The position numbers and the translations under genes are program-made. A DNA stretch of 20,405 nucleotides from Coriobacteriaceae bacterium (GTDB lineage Bacteria > Actinomycetota > Coriobacteriia > Coriobacteriales > Coriobacteriaceae), in assembly GCA_902363875.1 (NCBI GenBank), contig CABJBO010000033.1:1-20405 (forward strand), written 5' to 3'. Positions within the stretch are counted from its first letter, which is position 1. The number at the start of each line of letters is the position of its first letter. The notes beneath the pieces are model-generated. The model saw nothing but the letters and a program-made list of their open reading frames with translations, was not told the origin of the DNA and made no database searches. Below, in pieces: positions 20,395 through 20,405 of this stretch.

Positions 20395-20405
20395 CGCGAG
20401 GCGGT
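20356..20405. mobile_element. Possible end of an inserted element (unidentified)
   Basis: Starting exactly where ATPase homology stops, plus-strand sequence begins GGCTCTGTTAGACCAAGG, like an insertion-sequence terminus starting GG(C/T)TCTGTT. It contains GACAT/ATGTC and ACCGC/GCGGT small palindromes within 35 bp. Only 50 bp are in the window, so no family can be named and a different explanation (deletion junction) is possible. Confidence 0.35.

Larger units (their letters stand above)
13607..20405. mobile_element. Tn916-like integrative conjugative element, integrase end (incomplete)
   Basis: Reading leftward on the minus strand, the order cargo, Orf7-like sigma factor, Orf8-like HTH, xis, int, element end matches the right half of Tn916. 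The boundary is placed where tet homology stops. Element-end features are the AAGTAGTA repeats at 13741-13777 and a nested hairpin at 13645-13680. In the place where Tn916 carries tet(M) and orf6 there is a KTR protein, a VanZ-family protein and an ABC transporter. Conjugation genes would lie beyond the right edge and are not seen. Confidence 0.8.

Noticed and set aside
1..20405. CRISPR arrays, rRNA and tRNA genes
   Set aside because: I saw no regularly spaced repeats and no tRNA-like or rRNA sequence on either strand.

Overview
The window joins two unlike kinds of DNA. Positions 1 to about 10,305 look like the chromosome of a high-GC gut actinobacterium, most likely a Coriobacteriia member such as Collinsella. 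The basis is the order pgsA-like / FHA protein / two-domain MerR regulator (the PgsA-GarA-FtsR neighbourhood of Actinobacteria), together with a DegV protein, a DUF1836 protein, a thioredoxin reductase and an MGDG-synthase-type glycosyltransferase. The genus is an inference. From about 10,306 to the right edge the DNA is mobile and resembles elements of gut Clostridia.

Chromosomal part. A minus-strand operon (1-1878) encodes an ABC transporter of the lantibiotic-immunity type: ATPase, first permease, and a second permease cut by the window edge. A plus-strand run follows: CDP-alcohol phosphatidyltransferase, FHA protein, FtsR-like MerR regulator, adenine phosphoribosyltransferase, and a secreted coiled-coil NlpC/P60 hydrolase ending in a clear terminator. 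A DegV gene with an unusual palindromic upstream region comes next. It converges on a DUF1836 gene across a 19-bp bidirectional terminator. trxB (minus) and the glycosyltransferase (plus) are divergent.

Mobilisable unit (about 10,306-13,606). It holds a DUF3847 gene, a MobA/MobL relaxase gene split into two oppositely oriented halves, a recognisable MobQ-type oriT (11,983-12,020), and a tetracycline ribosomal-protection gene lacking its first ~122 codons. The relaxase halves are bounded by a perfect 20-bp inverted repeat. Inverting the 621 bp between the repeats would join the halves in frame into one 304-codon gene. This is the strongest candidate for an undescribed system: a DNA-inversion switch, or the scar of an inversion, in a relaxase.

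Tn916-like integrative element (about 13,607 to the right edge, incomplete). Read from its end inward it has int, xis, an Orf8-like HTH protein and an Orf7-like sigma factor. A leader region follows, with a 35-codon ORF whose ribosome-binding site sits in a hairpin loop, flanked by terminator-like hairpins. Cargo then occupies the slot where Tn916 carries tet(M): small ORFs, a VanZ-family protein, a cysteine-rich KTR protein, a 37-aa membrane peptide and an ABC exporter. The integrase end abuts the broken tet gene, which suggests the element inserted into tet. At the right edge the ABC ATPase gene has lost its start codon to foreign sequence that looks like the end of another element.
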